Under the pieces are notes generated by a model. That model ran no database searches. It saw nothing but the letters and a program-made list of their open reading frames with translations, and was not told the DNA's origin. Made by a program: the position numbers and the translations under genes. From Halalkalibacter wakoensis JCM 9140 (GTDB lineage Bacteria; Bacillota; Bacilli; Bacillales; Bacillaceae_D): 64,000 nucleotides of DNA. Below, in pieces: positions 45,638-54,614 of the stretch; the first letter of the stretch is position 1; each line of letters opens with the position of its first letter. The stretch lies in NCBI RefSeq assembly GCF_000513095.1, contig NZ_BAUT01000002.1:107409-171408 (forward strand). Reading direction: 5' to 3'.

Positions 45638-46552
45638 ATGATGAAACTGTTGGAAGTAGAAAAGATTACATTTGACTTACCTTTTCTATTGGATCATGTT
45701 CATTGTTTTCTTGCAGAGAATGAGGAAGGGTTGACCTTAATAGATACAGGGCTACACTCCACAGAAATAATAAAACATACTGCAAACAAGCCAATAAACC
45801 GGATTATTCTTACACATAGTCATCCAGATCACATAGGTGGTGCCGTTTCTGTGCAAGAAAAAACAGGGGCCAAAATCTGGATGACGAAGAAAGAGAATGA
45901 TGCATGTCAAAAGCTATGGGGAGACAGTAAAATTCCTTTGCAACCTTTTTATAGGGAAAGTGGCTTAGACGAAGAAGCTGTTGAAAATTTATGTAGCGTT
46001 AAGCCACCTATTGCAAATGGCCCACAAGCCGATCATTTTTTACGAGAAGGAGACCGGATTCAATTTGGAAAGTACATGTATCGGGTAATTGAGACACCAG
46101 GGCATTCGGATGGGTTGATATGTTTGTTCAATGAAGAAAGAGGCGTTCTTTTCTCAACGGATCATATTTTACAAGGTATTAGCCCTAATATTTCTTTTAG
46201 ACAGTCAGGAGATCAAAATCCGTTAGGTAGTTTTTTAGAGTCTCTTTCTAAAATTAAGAAATTAGAGGTTGAATGGGCGATTCCTTCTCACGGGGCACCT
46301 TTTACGAACGTAAAAAAAAGAATAGAAGAATTAGAGCTTCATCATATGAAAAGACTAGATGAAATTCATGAAGTGATCAAACACTCTATGTCGGCTGCTA
46401 CGGTTTGCCAGCAAATCTTTCCTAAGTACTTTGCAACGAATCAATTGAGGTTTGCACTTGGAGAAGTTCTTTCGCATCTTGAATACTTGGTGAATCAGGA
46501 GGAATGTCAAAAGGAGTTTGTTAATGGTCATTGGATTTATATAAGAAAGTAA
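45638..46552 (+). CDS. Metallo-beta-lactamase-fold hydrolase
   Basis: 304 aa. Seen: THSHPDHIGG (HxHxDH metal motif, near residues 59-68), His in ETPGHSDG, Asp in FSTDHIL and His in IPSHGAP, a full binuclear metal site. The C-terminal helical extension (about 70 residues) resembles LACTB2/glyoxalase II-like thioester hydrolases. In this operon an acyl-thioester hydrolase role is likely (inference). It is separated from the thioesterase by 86 nt and from the acyl-CoA dehydrogenase by 17 nt. Confidence 0.88.
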   Translation: MMKLLEVEKITFDLPFLLDHVHCFLAENEEGLTLIDTGLHSTEIIKHTANKPINRIILTHSHPDHIGGAVSVQEKTGAKIWMTKKENDACQKLWGDSKIPLQPFYRESGLDEEAVENLCSVKPPIANGPQADHFLREGDRIQFGKYMYRVIETPGHSDGLICLFNEERGVLFSTDHILQGISPNISFRQSGDQNPLGSFLESLSKIKKLEVEWAIPSHGAPFTNVKKRIEELELHHMKRLDEIHEVIKHSMSAATVCQQIFPKYFATNQLRFALGEVLSHLEYLVNQEECQKEFVNGHWIYIRK

Positions 46553-46569
46553 AATGTAGGGGGATAAAG

Positions 46570-47709
46570 ATGGACTTTACATTAAACGAAGAACAGCAGG
46601 CGATAAAAGCAATGGCAAGAGACTTTGTCAACAATGAAATCATGCCAGTTGCAAGGAAATATGATGAGGAAGAAGCTTTTCCAGAAGAAGTTATGAGTTC
46701 ATTACGTGAATATGGACTCTTCAACTTAGGAATTCCTGAGGAATACGGTGGACCTGGAATTGATAAGCTTTCTCATGCTTTGATCATAGAGGAAATGGCC
46801 AGAGGGTGTGCTGGAATTGCGACATCAGCAGACGCGAACTCATTGTCTGCGTATCCGATTCTTGTTGGCGGCAGTGAAGAGCTAAAAAAGAAGTACTTAG
46901 GACGTTTAACTCATGAGGGGAAGTATGCTGCCTTTGCTTTAACCGAACCGCAAGCTGGTAGTGATGTAATGGGGATGACAACAACAATTGAAAGGGTGGG
47001 AGATGAGTTCGTACTAAATGGGGAGAAATGTTTTATTACGAATGCCACTCATGCTAACTTTTTTGTCGTGCTAGCGAAATTAAAAGGGGAGCAAGTGTCA
47101 AAGACATTTAACGCTATTATTGTAGAGCGCGATTCAGAAGGTGTGAACGTAGGACCAAAAGAGAAGAAGCTTGGTCTTCGTTCGTCTGATACTGCATCCG
47201 TAACGTTTGAGGAAGTCAGAGTTCCCTCTCAGAATATTATCGGACAAATCGGCGATGGCTTCAAAATTTTCATGAAGGCGCTCTCACAGGCTAGGCCAAT
47301 GGCTGGTGCACAAGCATTAGGTGTTGCACAAGGGGCTTATGAAGCTGCGCTTGCTTATTCAAAAGAGAGAAAGCAATTTGGGAAAGCAATTGCTGATTTT
47401 CAAGGGATTCAGTTTATGTTAGCAGATATGGCTATGTCGATTGAGGCTTCAAGGCTACTTGTTCATAAAGCCGTCTATCTATTACAAAAGGATACCCCTT
47501 CAATTACAGCTGCGTCTTTTGCCAAATGCTTTGCCTCTGATACAGCAATGAAAGTCGTCACAGATGCAGTCCAGATCTTTGGAGGATATGGTTACATCCG
47601 GGAATACCCTGTAGAAAAGTATTTCCGAGATGCTAAGATCATGCAAATCTATGAAGGAACGAATCAAATTCAGCGCGTTGTGATCGCTAAGGAATTGTTA
47701 AAAGTTTGA
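46570..47709 (+). CDS. Acyl-CoA dehydrogenase
   Basis: 379 aa FAD flavoprotein. Seen: FALTEPQAGSDVMGMTTT and CFITNATHANFFVV (FAD/substrate binding), RKQFGKAIADFQGIQFMLADM, QIFGGYGYIREYPVEKYFRDAKI and catalytic Glu362 in IYEGTNQIQR, the position used by short/medium-chain enzymes. It would introduce the alpha-beta double bond in acyl-CoA. The start ATG 46570 has TAGGGGGAT upstream. No enoyl-CoA hydratase or 3-hydroxyacyl-CoA dehydrogenase is encoded nearby. Confidence 0.93.
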   Translation: MDFTLNEEQQAIKAMARDFVNNEIMPVARKYDEEEAFPEEVMSSLREYGLFNLGIPEEYGGPGIDKLSHALIIEEMARGCAGIATSADANSLSAYPILVGGSEELKKKYLGRLTHEGKYAAFALTEPQAGSDVMGMTTTIERVGDEFVLNGEKCFITNATHANFFVVLAKLKGEQVSKTFNAIIVERDSEGVNVGPKEKKLGLRSSDTASVTFEEVRVPSQNIIGQIGDGFKIFMKALSQARPMAGAQALGVAQGAYEAALAYSKERKQFGKAIADFQGIQFMLADMAMSIEASRLLVHKAVYLLQKDTPSITAASFAKCFASDTAMKVVTDAVQIFGGYGYIREYPVEKYFRDAKIMQIYEGTNQIQRVVIAKELLKV

Positions 47710-47740
47710 TTTTATAAAAGTTAGGAGAGGAGGAGTTTAC

Positions 47741-49048
47741 ATGACAGATCGCTTTTATGAACCGTATGAGAGTTTAATTGATTTACAAGAAAGAAAGCTA
47801 CGAAAACAAATTAGGTATGTATACGAACATTCTCCTTTTTACCAGAAAAAGATGAAGGAGCAAACTATTAAACCAACAGATATTACTTGTTTGAACGATT
47901 TACAGAAGCTCCCTTTTACGTACAAAAATGAAATTCGTGAAAGTCAGAAAGTTGCAAGTCCGTTAGGTTTACATGCAGCTGTGCCGTTAGAAGAAGTTGT
48001 TCGGGTCCATTCATCTTCGGGAACAACAGGGCGTCCAACATATGTCGGGATAACTAGACATGATTATGATGTGTGGACAGAAATTTTAGCAAGGGTATTA
48101 CATGCCCACGGTATTCGTAAGGAAAGTAGAGTTGTTTTTGCAATGGGATTGTCTTTTTTTGTTGGCAGTTCCATGAAAGATGGAATTGAGCGGTTAGGTG
48201 CAACGTTTATTCCGATTGGAACAGGTGCGTCCGATCGAGTCATACAAAGCATTCAAGATTTCAAAGCAGATGTGCTATTTTGCACACCTTCCTATGCAAG
48301 CTATTTAGCTGAATATGTTCGTCAAAACTATGATTTTGAACCTAGTGATCTTGGACTCAAAATTATCTCTGTTGGAGGAGAGCCAGGTGGAGGGTTACCT
48401 GAGGTACGAAATAAAATCCAACAAGACTGGGGAGCCAAGGTATTAGAGGCGATGGGAAATGCTGATATGGCTCCCGTATTGTTTAGTGAGTGTCAAGAAC
48501 GAGCGGGGATGCATTTTGTTGCTTCTGATTATGTCATTTGTGAAATCATTGATCCAGAAACAGGAGAAGTTGTTCCACACGCTGATCGAATGGAAGGGGA
48601 GTTAGTATACACAGCGATTGATCGCGAGTGTTCTCCACTACTCCGTTTTCGAACTCGAGATCTTGTTCAAGTAGATACAACCCCTTGTACATGTGGCAGG
48701 AAGAGTTTTCGCATAAAGTGTGTAGGGCGAACTGATGATATGCTCATTATTCGGGGAGTGAATGTATTTCCTTCGGCGATTAAAGACGTTGTAAATAGCT
48801 TTAGACCGAGAACAAATGGAGAAATGAGTATTCTCCTTAAAGAGAAGCCACCACTTGTTCATCCACCGCTACCCATCCAAGTAGAATATGAGGATGGTTT
48901 AACAGTGGCAGAGTTAGCAGAACTTAAGAAAGAAATTGAATCGATGCTGCGTTCGAAGCTAACATTTACGGCAGATGTTCAGCTAGTTTCAAAAGGAACA
49001 CTTCCTCGTTTTGAGATGAAGTCGAAATTGATTCAGCAGTTGAAATAA
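47741..49048 (+). CDS. PaaK-like aryl/acyl-CoA ligase
   Basis: 435 aa of the phenylacetate-CoA ligase branch of AMP-forming enzymes. Seen: P-loop SSSGTTGRPTYVG, ISVGGEPGGG, EAMGNADM, LLRFRTRDL, CTCGRKSFRIKCVGRTDDMLIIRGVNVFP (hinge and A8 motif intact), catalytic Lys near the C-terminus. The length and paired CTCG cysteines fit PaaK-type ligases, which activate aromatic or branched acids. Last gene of the 45.1-49.0 kb unit. The substrate could be an aryl acid, but no ring-opening genes are present. Confidence 0.9.
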   Translation: MTDRFYEPYESLIDLQERKLRKQIRYVYEHSPFYQKKMKEQTIKPTDITCLNDLQKLPFTYKNEIRESQKVASPLGLHAAVPLEEVVRVHSSSGTTGRPTYVGITRHDYDVWTEILARVLHAHGIRKESRVVFAMGLSFFVGSSMKDGIERLGATFIPIGTGASDRVIQSIQDFKADVLFCTPSYASYLAEYVRQNYDFEPSDLGLKIISVGGEPGGGLPEVRNKIQQDWGAKVLEAMGNADMAPVLFSECQERAGMHFVASDYVICEIIDPETGEVVPHADRMEGELVYTAIDRECSPLLRFRTRDLVQVDTTPCTCGRKSFRIKCVGRTDDMLIIRGVNVFPSAIKDVVNSFRPRTNGEMSILLKEKPPLVHPPLPIQVEYEDGLTVAELAELKKEIESMLRSKLTFTADVQLVSKGTLPRFEMKSKLIQQLK

Positions 49049-49235
49049 TTATGTAAAAAAAAGTAAACAATATTTTTAAAATATTTTTTTTTTTAGTTTT
49101 TGTCCCTGACGCTTTTGTTAGGGATTTCTGTGTGTTTAGTAACAATTTTTGTTCTTAAACATTTTTTTAGAAGGACAATTTGGAATGAATCAAGAATAGT
49201 ATCTTAAATAAATATAAACGACAACTCCTTAATGT

Positions 49236-49249
49236 TGTAAGCGCTTTAA
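49236..49249 (+). promoter_or_regulatory. cre-like (CcpA) box before the PucR-type regulator
   Basis: TGTAAGCGCTTTAA matches TGWAANCGNTNWCA at all but one defined position. It lies 25 nt before the GTG start and is well placed to block transcription when a preferred sugar is present. No TCCTACA dyad was found before this gene. Confidence 0.6.
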
Positions 49250-49274
49250 AAATGTTTAGGAAGGAGCTAAATAA

Positions 49275-51479
49275 GTGATACTGACAAAACGTGAAAAACT
49301 ACTAAATCGGCTAGAAAATCATTTGCGTATGACAGCTCGTCAGCTAGTAAAATTCGATACAGAAGAAGAAACGTTGCAGTATTTAATTGACTCCTCTCGT
49401 TCTGAAATAAAATGTGATTTTGTAGGAATCGTACTTAAGGAAGGGGAGTGGTTTACTTCTAAAGTATGGAGTGGATGTTCCATGTCCATTTCAGAGGCGT
49501 TTCCATTACGAGTAAACCACTGTTTGCCAACATTGTTAAGTAAGAGTATAACTTTTGAAAAGGTAGATCGTGAGACTGAATGTAATTTTACAAGACTACT
49601 GTTACAAGAGAAAGTAGCTACTTGGTTTACCGTTCCTTTAAAGGATGAACCAAATAATTATGGTTTTTGTGTTTTTGGATTCAACAAGTACGTTCCACTC
49701 TTAAATGAAATGGATAAAGTATTTGTTGAATTTGGCAAAGATGTGGCTGTTGCCATTTCGCTGTCTCGGAGGAAAGAAATTCAAAAAAACAAAATGAGTG
49801 ATATCGAATGGATGAGTCAAAACCTTACGCTAGATGCCGAAATTGATCAAGTGGTGGAAAGATTAGTTGAGCGAGCAGGAAAAGCTACAAATGCTAAATT
49901 TGCGTGCATGTATTTATTCAATGAAAAAGAAAATTCGTTTGTTTTGCAATCTCCTTCGTATGGTAGTCATACGAGAGCGAATATCATTCAAATCGAAAAG
50001 AATTATGTTTTGAAAGAATATTTTCCGTATTTAGAAACCCTCGGTGGTAACCAACTTACTGTTCCTCTAGTCATTGACCTAAAAACCATTGGAGTCTTAC
50101 ATGTTGAACACACAGCAAGCAATGTTTTTACGAAAGAAGATTTAGAAATTCTTGAGCTGCTTTCCAATCATGTGGCAGCCATGCTAGAAAATGCACGTTT
50201 ATACCATAATGAAAAGGATCATAAACAAAGGCTCCATTATTTATTGGACTATCAACAAGCGCTCGTAAAGGAAACGGTTGAAAAAGATAATTTTGATGGA
50301 ATTGTGGTAACGCTCAGTAAACTCTTTTCAAAATCGGTAATGATTTTTGACCGATTTATGAGGCCGATCGCTAGTGAATTATTTAATTTGACAACTGACC
50401 ACTTACATACCCTTACTGAACTAGCTACGCTTGAAGTGTACCAAAAGAAAAATCGTGATCTTTGGTTCTCGATAGATGATGAGCGAAAAATGGGCGTTTG
50501 GCCTGTTGATGGTGGCGGAGATTTGTTAGGATATTTAGCCATTGACATAACGGATGAAGATATGGATGATTTCTATAAATTAAGCATTGATCTAGCTAGA
50601 AATATTGCATCCATTCAATTTATAAAACAAAAGATCGTTTTGGACGCAAAAGAACAAGTAAAGGATAGCTTTATTCATAAGTTGCTTGTAGAGAAGGTGG
50701 AAGATGAGGAGAGTATCATCCAATACGCAAATTTGTTTCAATGGAATCTGTTTAACAAGCATAGAGTAGCCGTATTGTCACTAAATTTAGGAGATGAAGT
50801 TTCAAACGATAATATCCTTGAACAGCAAGCTAAAAAATCTCTACTCTGGGAACAGTTAAAAACAAAAATTCTTTTTCATGATCAAGATATATTGTTAGCT
50901 AATAAAGATGGTGAGTTAATCTTAATTGTGCCAATTGAAAAAGAGCAGGAAAATCCAAAACTATTCTGGTCAAAGTTGTATGAGGAACTTAAAAAGTGGT
51001 TGTTGCTACAGGGAGAAAAGAGCACGATCTTGATTGGAATAGGAGGCAAAACAGAAGTTATTCAAGATTACTACGCGATGTATCAACAAGCTGTTCAGGC
51101 ATTGAATGTTGTTTATCATCGTTTTTCAAATGTTGGTTTTGCTATGTTTGAGGATTTAGGCTCGTACACTCTTCTTCATCAATTAAAAGATTCATCTGTA
51201 GCTACGCTATTTATTAATAAACATTTAGAACCTTTACTTAAATATTCAGAAGGGAAAAGCATGGATTTGTTTCATACTTTACGCGTTTTTTTGAATAACA
51301 ATGGAAGCATTAAAGATACGTCTGAGGAATTATTTATACACCGAAGTTCTTTATTGTACAGACTAGAGAAAATTGAGAACTTATTAGATGTAACGTTAAC
51401 CTTCGCTGAACATCGATTCGATTTAATGATGGCTTATAAATTATATGATTTGTACTATTCGAATTTAGAAAAAAAATGA
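49275..51479 (+). CDS. GAF-domain PucR/CdaR-type transcriptional activator
   Basis: 734 aa. Two GAF domains (about residues 15-165 and 185-320; the second ends NHVAAMLENARLYHNE), a central CdaR/GGDEF-like region (about 340-610), and a C-terminal PucR-type HTH: LFHTLRVFLNNNGSIKDTSEELFIHRSSLLYRLEKI is its core. Known: PucR/CdaR proteins are usually activators of catabolic operons, with ligands sensed by N-terminal domains. Start GTG 49275 behind AAGGAG. It sits between two catabolic units whose promoters share a TCCTACA dyad, making it the best candidate for the factor that binds it. A cre box precedes it. Confidence 0.88.
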   Translation: MILTKREKLLNRLENHLRMTARQLVKFDTEEETLQYLIDSSRSEIKCDFVGIVLKEGEWFTSKVWSGCSMSISEAFPLRVNHCLPTLLSKSITFEKVDRETECNFTRLLLQEKVATWFTVPLKDEPNNYGFCVFGFNKYVPLLNEMDKVFVEFGKDVAVAISLSRRKEIQKNKMSDIEWMSQNLTLDAEIDQVVERLVERAGKATNAKFACMYLFNEKENSFVLQSPSYGSHTRANIIQIEKNYVLKEYFPYLETLGGNQLTVPLVIDLKTIGVLHVEHTASNVFTKEDLEILELLSNHVAAMLENARLYHNEKDHKQRLHYLLDYQQALVKETVEKDNFDGIVVTLSKLFSKSVMIFDRFMRPIASELFNLTTDHLHTLTELATLEVYQKKNRDLWFSIDDERKMGVWPVDGGGDLLGYLAIDITDEDMDDFYKLSIDLARNIASIQFIKQKIVLDAKEQVKDSFIHKLLVEKVEDEESIIQYANLFQWNLFNKHRVAVLSLNLGDEVSNDNILEQQAKKSLLWEQLKTKILFHDQDILLANKDGELILIVPIEKEQENPKLFWSKLYEELKKWLLLQGEKSTILIGIGGKTEVIQDYYAMYQQAVQALNVVYHRFSNVGFAMFEDLGSYTLLHQLKDSSVATLFINKHLEPLLKYSEGKSMDLFHTLRVFLNNNGSIKDTSEELFIHRSSLLYRLEKIENLLDVTLTFAEHRFDLMMAYKLYDLYYSNLEKK

Positions 51480-51497
51480 AAGCAAGAGTGAAAAAAG

Positions 51498-51522
51498 CAG
51501 GAGAACTTCTCCTGTTTTTTTG
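51498..51522 (+). terminator. Terminator of the PucR-type regulator gene
   Basis: CAGGAG (51498-51503) pairs with CTCCTG (51509-51514), then 8 T. It ends directly before the first dyad site. Confidence 0.82.
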
Positions 51523-51523
51523 T

Positions 51524-51600
51524 TCCTACAAGATGTCGGAAAAAGATATGTCGATTCCTACAACGTGAAGGTACTTTTCTGAAAATTGACAATTTATAAT
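51524..51600 (+). promoter_or_regulatory. Paired TCCTACA dyad sites and promoter of the thiolase unit
   Basis: Site 1 TCCTACAAGATGTCGGA (51524-51540) and site 2 TCCTACAACGTGAAGGT (51556-51572) both fit CC-N2-CA-N3-TG-N2-GG perfectly and start 32 bp apart (about three helical turns). A -10 TATAAT (51595-51600) starts 22 nt after site 2. This 361-nt gap (51480-51840) also holds a terminator, a perfect cre box and a sigma-54-like sequence, but no gene. Confidence 0.65.
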
Positions 51601-51709
51601 GAGTATATCGGAATGACAAGAAACAAAGAGTCCGATCCTAGAAGAACTCATGTAAACAAGATTTTCATGAGCTTCTAATTTAAAGAATCCTAGTTCTAGT
51701 TCAACAGAA

Positions 51710-51723
51710 TGTAAACGCTGTCA
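51710..51723 (+). promoter_or_regulatory. cre (CcpA) box before the thiolase gene
   Basis: TGTAAACGCTGTCA matches TGWAANCGNTNWCA at every position. It lies about 110 nt after the -10 TATAAT, suited to a transcription roadblock. Confidence 0.7.
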
Positions 51724-51790
51724 ATTTTTAGTGGAATTGGAAAAAGTTTATTGGTGTTTTTAAGGTAATGAAGAGTTACTTATGTACAAG

Positions 51791-51807
51791 TTGGGACGGA
51801 TTTAGCA
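51791..51807 (+). promoter_or_regulatory. Sigma-54-like -24/-12 element before the thiolase gene
   Basis: TTGGGACG-GATT-TAGCA has the invariant GG and GC at the correct spacing and differs from TTGGCACG-N4-TTGCA at two positions. An NtrC-type activator is encoded at 42833, but chance occurrence is possible. Confidence 0.3.
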
Positions 51808-51840
51808 TCATATATTGAATTTTAAACAGGAGATGAGGAT

Positions 51841-53021
51841 ATGAGCCAAAACGATGTTGTACTAGTTGAAGGGGCAAGAACAGCCTTTACAAGATTTTGT
51901 GGTTCGTTTAGAGATATAACAGCAACCGATTTAGGAGCGTTAACAGCAGAAGAAGCGATAAAGCGTTCAAAAATTAATGCAGATGAAGTCGATCAAGTCT
52001 TTTTTGGCAATGTGATGCAGTCTAGTACAGATGCACATGTATTAGCTCGTCATGTAGGGTTAAAGGCTGGGGTGTCCATTCCCACTCCATGTTTAACAAT
52101 CAATCGTTTGTGTGGATCAGGTTTGGAGTCTTTAGTGCAAGCAGCAAGGTTAATTCAAACGGGGGAGTCACAAGTTGCGTTAGCCGGAGGAGCCGAAAAC
52201 TTAAGTCAAGTACACATGTTATTCGCGGTGCGAGATGGGGTTTAGGGTTAGGGCAAACGGGGGCTGAAGATTGGTTATGGGATTCATTTTATGATTCGTA
52301 TGGAGATTGTACAATGGCCGTCACTGCTGAGAATTTAGCCAAACAATATGAGTTATCACGTGAAGAAGTTGATCAACATGCCTTATTAAGTCACAAGCGT
52401 GCACTAGCCGCAATGGAAAAAGGTTATTTTAAAGAGGAAATTGTACCTGTTTCTGTTAAGAAAAGAAAAGGCAATGTAACGATTGATACAGATGAACATC
52501 CAAGAGAGACCACATTAGAAGAGTTAGGAAAGCTAAAAGCACGATTTGTTGAAAACGGTGTCGTGACGGCTGGGAATGCAAGTGGTATTAACGACGGGGC
52601 GGCGGCCGCGATCCTTACGTCTAGTCAGTACGCTGAGAAAAGAGGATTAAAACCTTTAGCTCGTCTCGTTTCGTATGCAGTAGTAGGAGTGGAGCCTCAA
52701 GTTATGGGGATTGGGCCGGTTCCAGCTATTCAACAAGCATTGAAAAATGCAGGGATGAAAATTGAAGATCTTGATTTAATCGAGATTAATGAAGCTTTCT
52801 CTGCTCAATACATTGCTTGTCAAAAAGAGTTAGGGTTTGATCCAGAAATAGGAAATGTTAATGGCGGTGCTGTTGCCTTAGGTCATCCTTTAGCCGCATC
52901 AGGAACAAGAATTACATTAGCCTTGTTAAGAGAGTTAAAGCGTCGCGGGAAAAAATACGGAGTTTCTTCTCTTTGTATAGGTGGTGGTCAAGGAATTGCA
53001 GCCATTTGGGAGAGAGTATAG
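51841..53021 (+). pseudogene. Acetyl-CoA acyltransferase (thiolase), -1 frameshift
   Basis: From ATG 51841 (AGGAGATGAGG upstream) to 53021, about 393 codons once one base is restored at 52211/52212. Before the lesion: active-site Cys in INRLCGSGLESL and AGGAENLSQV. After it: HVIRGARWGLGLGQ, INEAFSAQY, catalytic His in GGAVALGHPLAASGTR and the second Cys in SSLCIGGGQG. All catalytic residues are intact. Known: such thiolases cleave 3-ketoacyl-CoA with CoA or condense acetyl-CoA. First gene of the unit with the two ligases. The undamaged remainder argues for an error or a recent mutation. Confidence 0.88.
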
Positions 53022-53036
53022 GCAAGGAGGGCATTC

Positions 53037-54587
53037 ATGAACGAAAGTCTTTCTATATCTCAAGTATTGGAGCAAGCCAAGAATCAGAATCCAAATAAGG
53101 AAGTTCTTTTTGACGGAGTTACTAGAAAGTCCTATCAGACTCTCTATGAGGAAAGTCTGACTCTTGCTTTAAAGTTATCAAAATTAGGTGTGACAAAAGG
53201 CGACCGAATAATGGTCTGCTTACCAAATTGGAATGAGACGGTTGTCATTTATTATAGTATAGCAATGCTTGGAGCTATTTTAGTTCCATGTAACCCACGT
53301 TCAAGTCGAGAAGAACTACTATATATCCTAGAGAATAGTCAAGCTTGTATGGTTTTTCATTCTGATCGCTTTAGCCACACAGATTTTTTAAAACAATATG
53401 TTAAGGGACAATACAATTACGTCACTCTAGAACATATTATTAACGTTCGGGGGCTAAATGGTGATGGTTATTTGTATGAAAAGTTAGTAGAGAAAGGATT
53501 CAAAGAATCTCTTAATGTGAAAATAATTCCAGAAAAAGATGTGTTAGCCATCTTATATACGTCTGGATCGACTGGTAAACCAAAAGGAGTTATGTTGACT
53601 CATCAAAATGCCATTTTTACAGCCAAAGTGTCAGCAGAGGCAATGGAATGCACAAGTGAAGATGTGTTCCTTGTGTCTGTTCCACTTTTTCATGTGTTCG
53701 GTTTCATTCCAAGCATGATAACGGCCATGATGTGCTCAGCAAGGATGGTTTTGCAAGAAAAGTTTCAAGCAAGAGAAGCACTTAAACTCGTTGAACAAGA
53801 GAGAGCGACTGTACATCATGGTGTACCAACGATGTTCATTCTCGAATTAAATGATCCAATGCTTGAATCATTTGATTTATCTACGTTACGAACCGGAATA
53901 GTAGCTGCAGCTCCTTGTCCCGAAGAGATTGTTAGAAAAATACGAACCTTGATGGGTTGTAACATTCTCGTTTCTTATGGTTTAACAGAAGCCTCTGCAG
54001 GTGTTACGGCTACGAGTTTACATGATGATATCCATGTGCCTTCTATTACAGTTGGAAAACCATTACCAGGTGTCGAAGTGAAAATAGTTGATAGTCATGA
54101 GAATGAAGTGAAAAGGGGTGAGACAGGGGAGTTGATTGTAAGGAGTTTGGGGGTTATGAAAGGATACTATCAATTACCTGAATATAGCAGAAAAGTGGAT
54201 GAACAAGGTTGGTTATATACCGGTGATTTAGCAAAGATGGATGAACACAACTATATTACCATTGTTGGTAGACAAGAAGAGATGATTTTACGTAGGGAAT
54301 ATAGCATTTCCCCGGAGGAAGTGGAAGATGTTTTCTACAAACATCCAAGTGTCTTAGAGGTAGCTGTTATCGGTATTGAAGATGGCGTTTTAGGAGAAAA
54401 GGTTTGTGCCGTCATTAAGTTAAAGCCCGATCGAATAGAAGACGAATATTCTCTAAGAAGTTACATGGTGGGTAAAATAGCAACGTACAAAATCCCAGAT
54501 GTGTTTGTGTTTAGTGAAGAGCTTCCAAAAACAGCCAGTGGGAAAATCAATAAGCTGGAAGTAAAGGCACAGCTAATAAACGACTAA
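53037..54587 (+). CDS. AMP-forming acyl-CoA ligase with an altered hinge/A8 motif
   Basis: 516 aa, full length. Seen: P-loop LYTSGSTGKPKGVML, LVSVPLFHVFG, LVSYGLTEASAGVT, WLYTGDLAKMDEHNY, and C-terminal PKTASGKINK with the catalytic Lys. The A8 segment reads MILRREYSISPEEVE where its tandem paralog and other ligases have a Gly-containing form (MIIRGGYNIYPQEIE in the paralog). That loop normally rotates for thioester formation, so the second half-reaction may be impaired or altered (inference). It lies 15 nt after the thiolase. Medium- to long-chain or branched acids are plausible substrates. Confidence 0.9.
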   Translation: MNESLSISQVLEQAKNQNPNKEVLFDGVTRKSYQTLYEESLTLALKLSKLGVTKGDRIMVCLPNWNETVVIYYSIAMLGAILVPCNPRSSREELLYILENSQACMVFHSDRFSHTDFLKQYVKGQYNYVTLEHIINVRGLNGDGYLYEKLVEKGFKESLNVKIIPEKDVLAILYTSGSTGKPKGVMLTHQNAIFTAKVSAEAMECTSEDVFLVSVPLFHVFGFIPSMITAMMCSARMVLQEKFQAREALKLVEQERATVHHGVPTMFILELNDPMLESFDLSTLRTGIVAAAPCPEEIVRKIRTLMGCNILVSYGLTEASAGVTATSLHDDIHVPSITVGKPLPGVEVKIVDSHENEVKRGETGELIVRSLGVMKGYYQLPEYSRKVDEQGWLYTGDLAKMDEHNYITIVGRQEEMILRREYSISPEEVEDVFYKHPSVLEVAVIGIEDGVLGEKVCAVIKLKPDRIEDEYSLRSYMVGKIATYKIPDVFVFSEELPKTASGKINKLEVKAQLIND

Positions 54588-54614
54588 ACGAAAGTGAAAA
54601 GGGAGGATAGCTAA

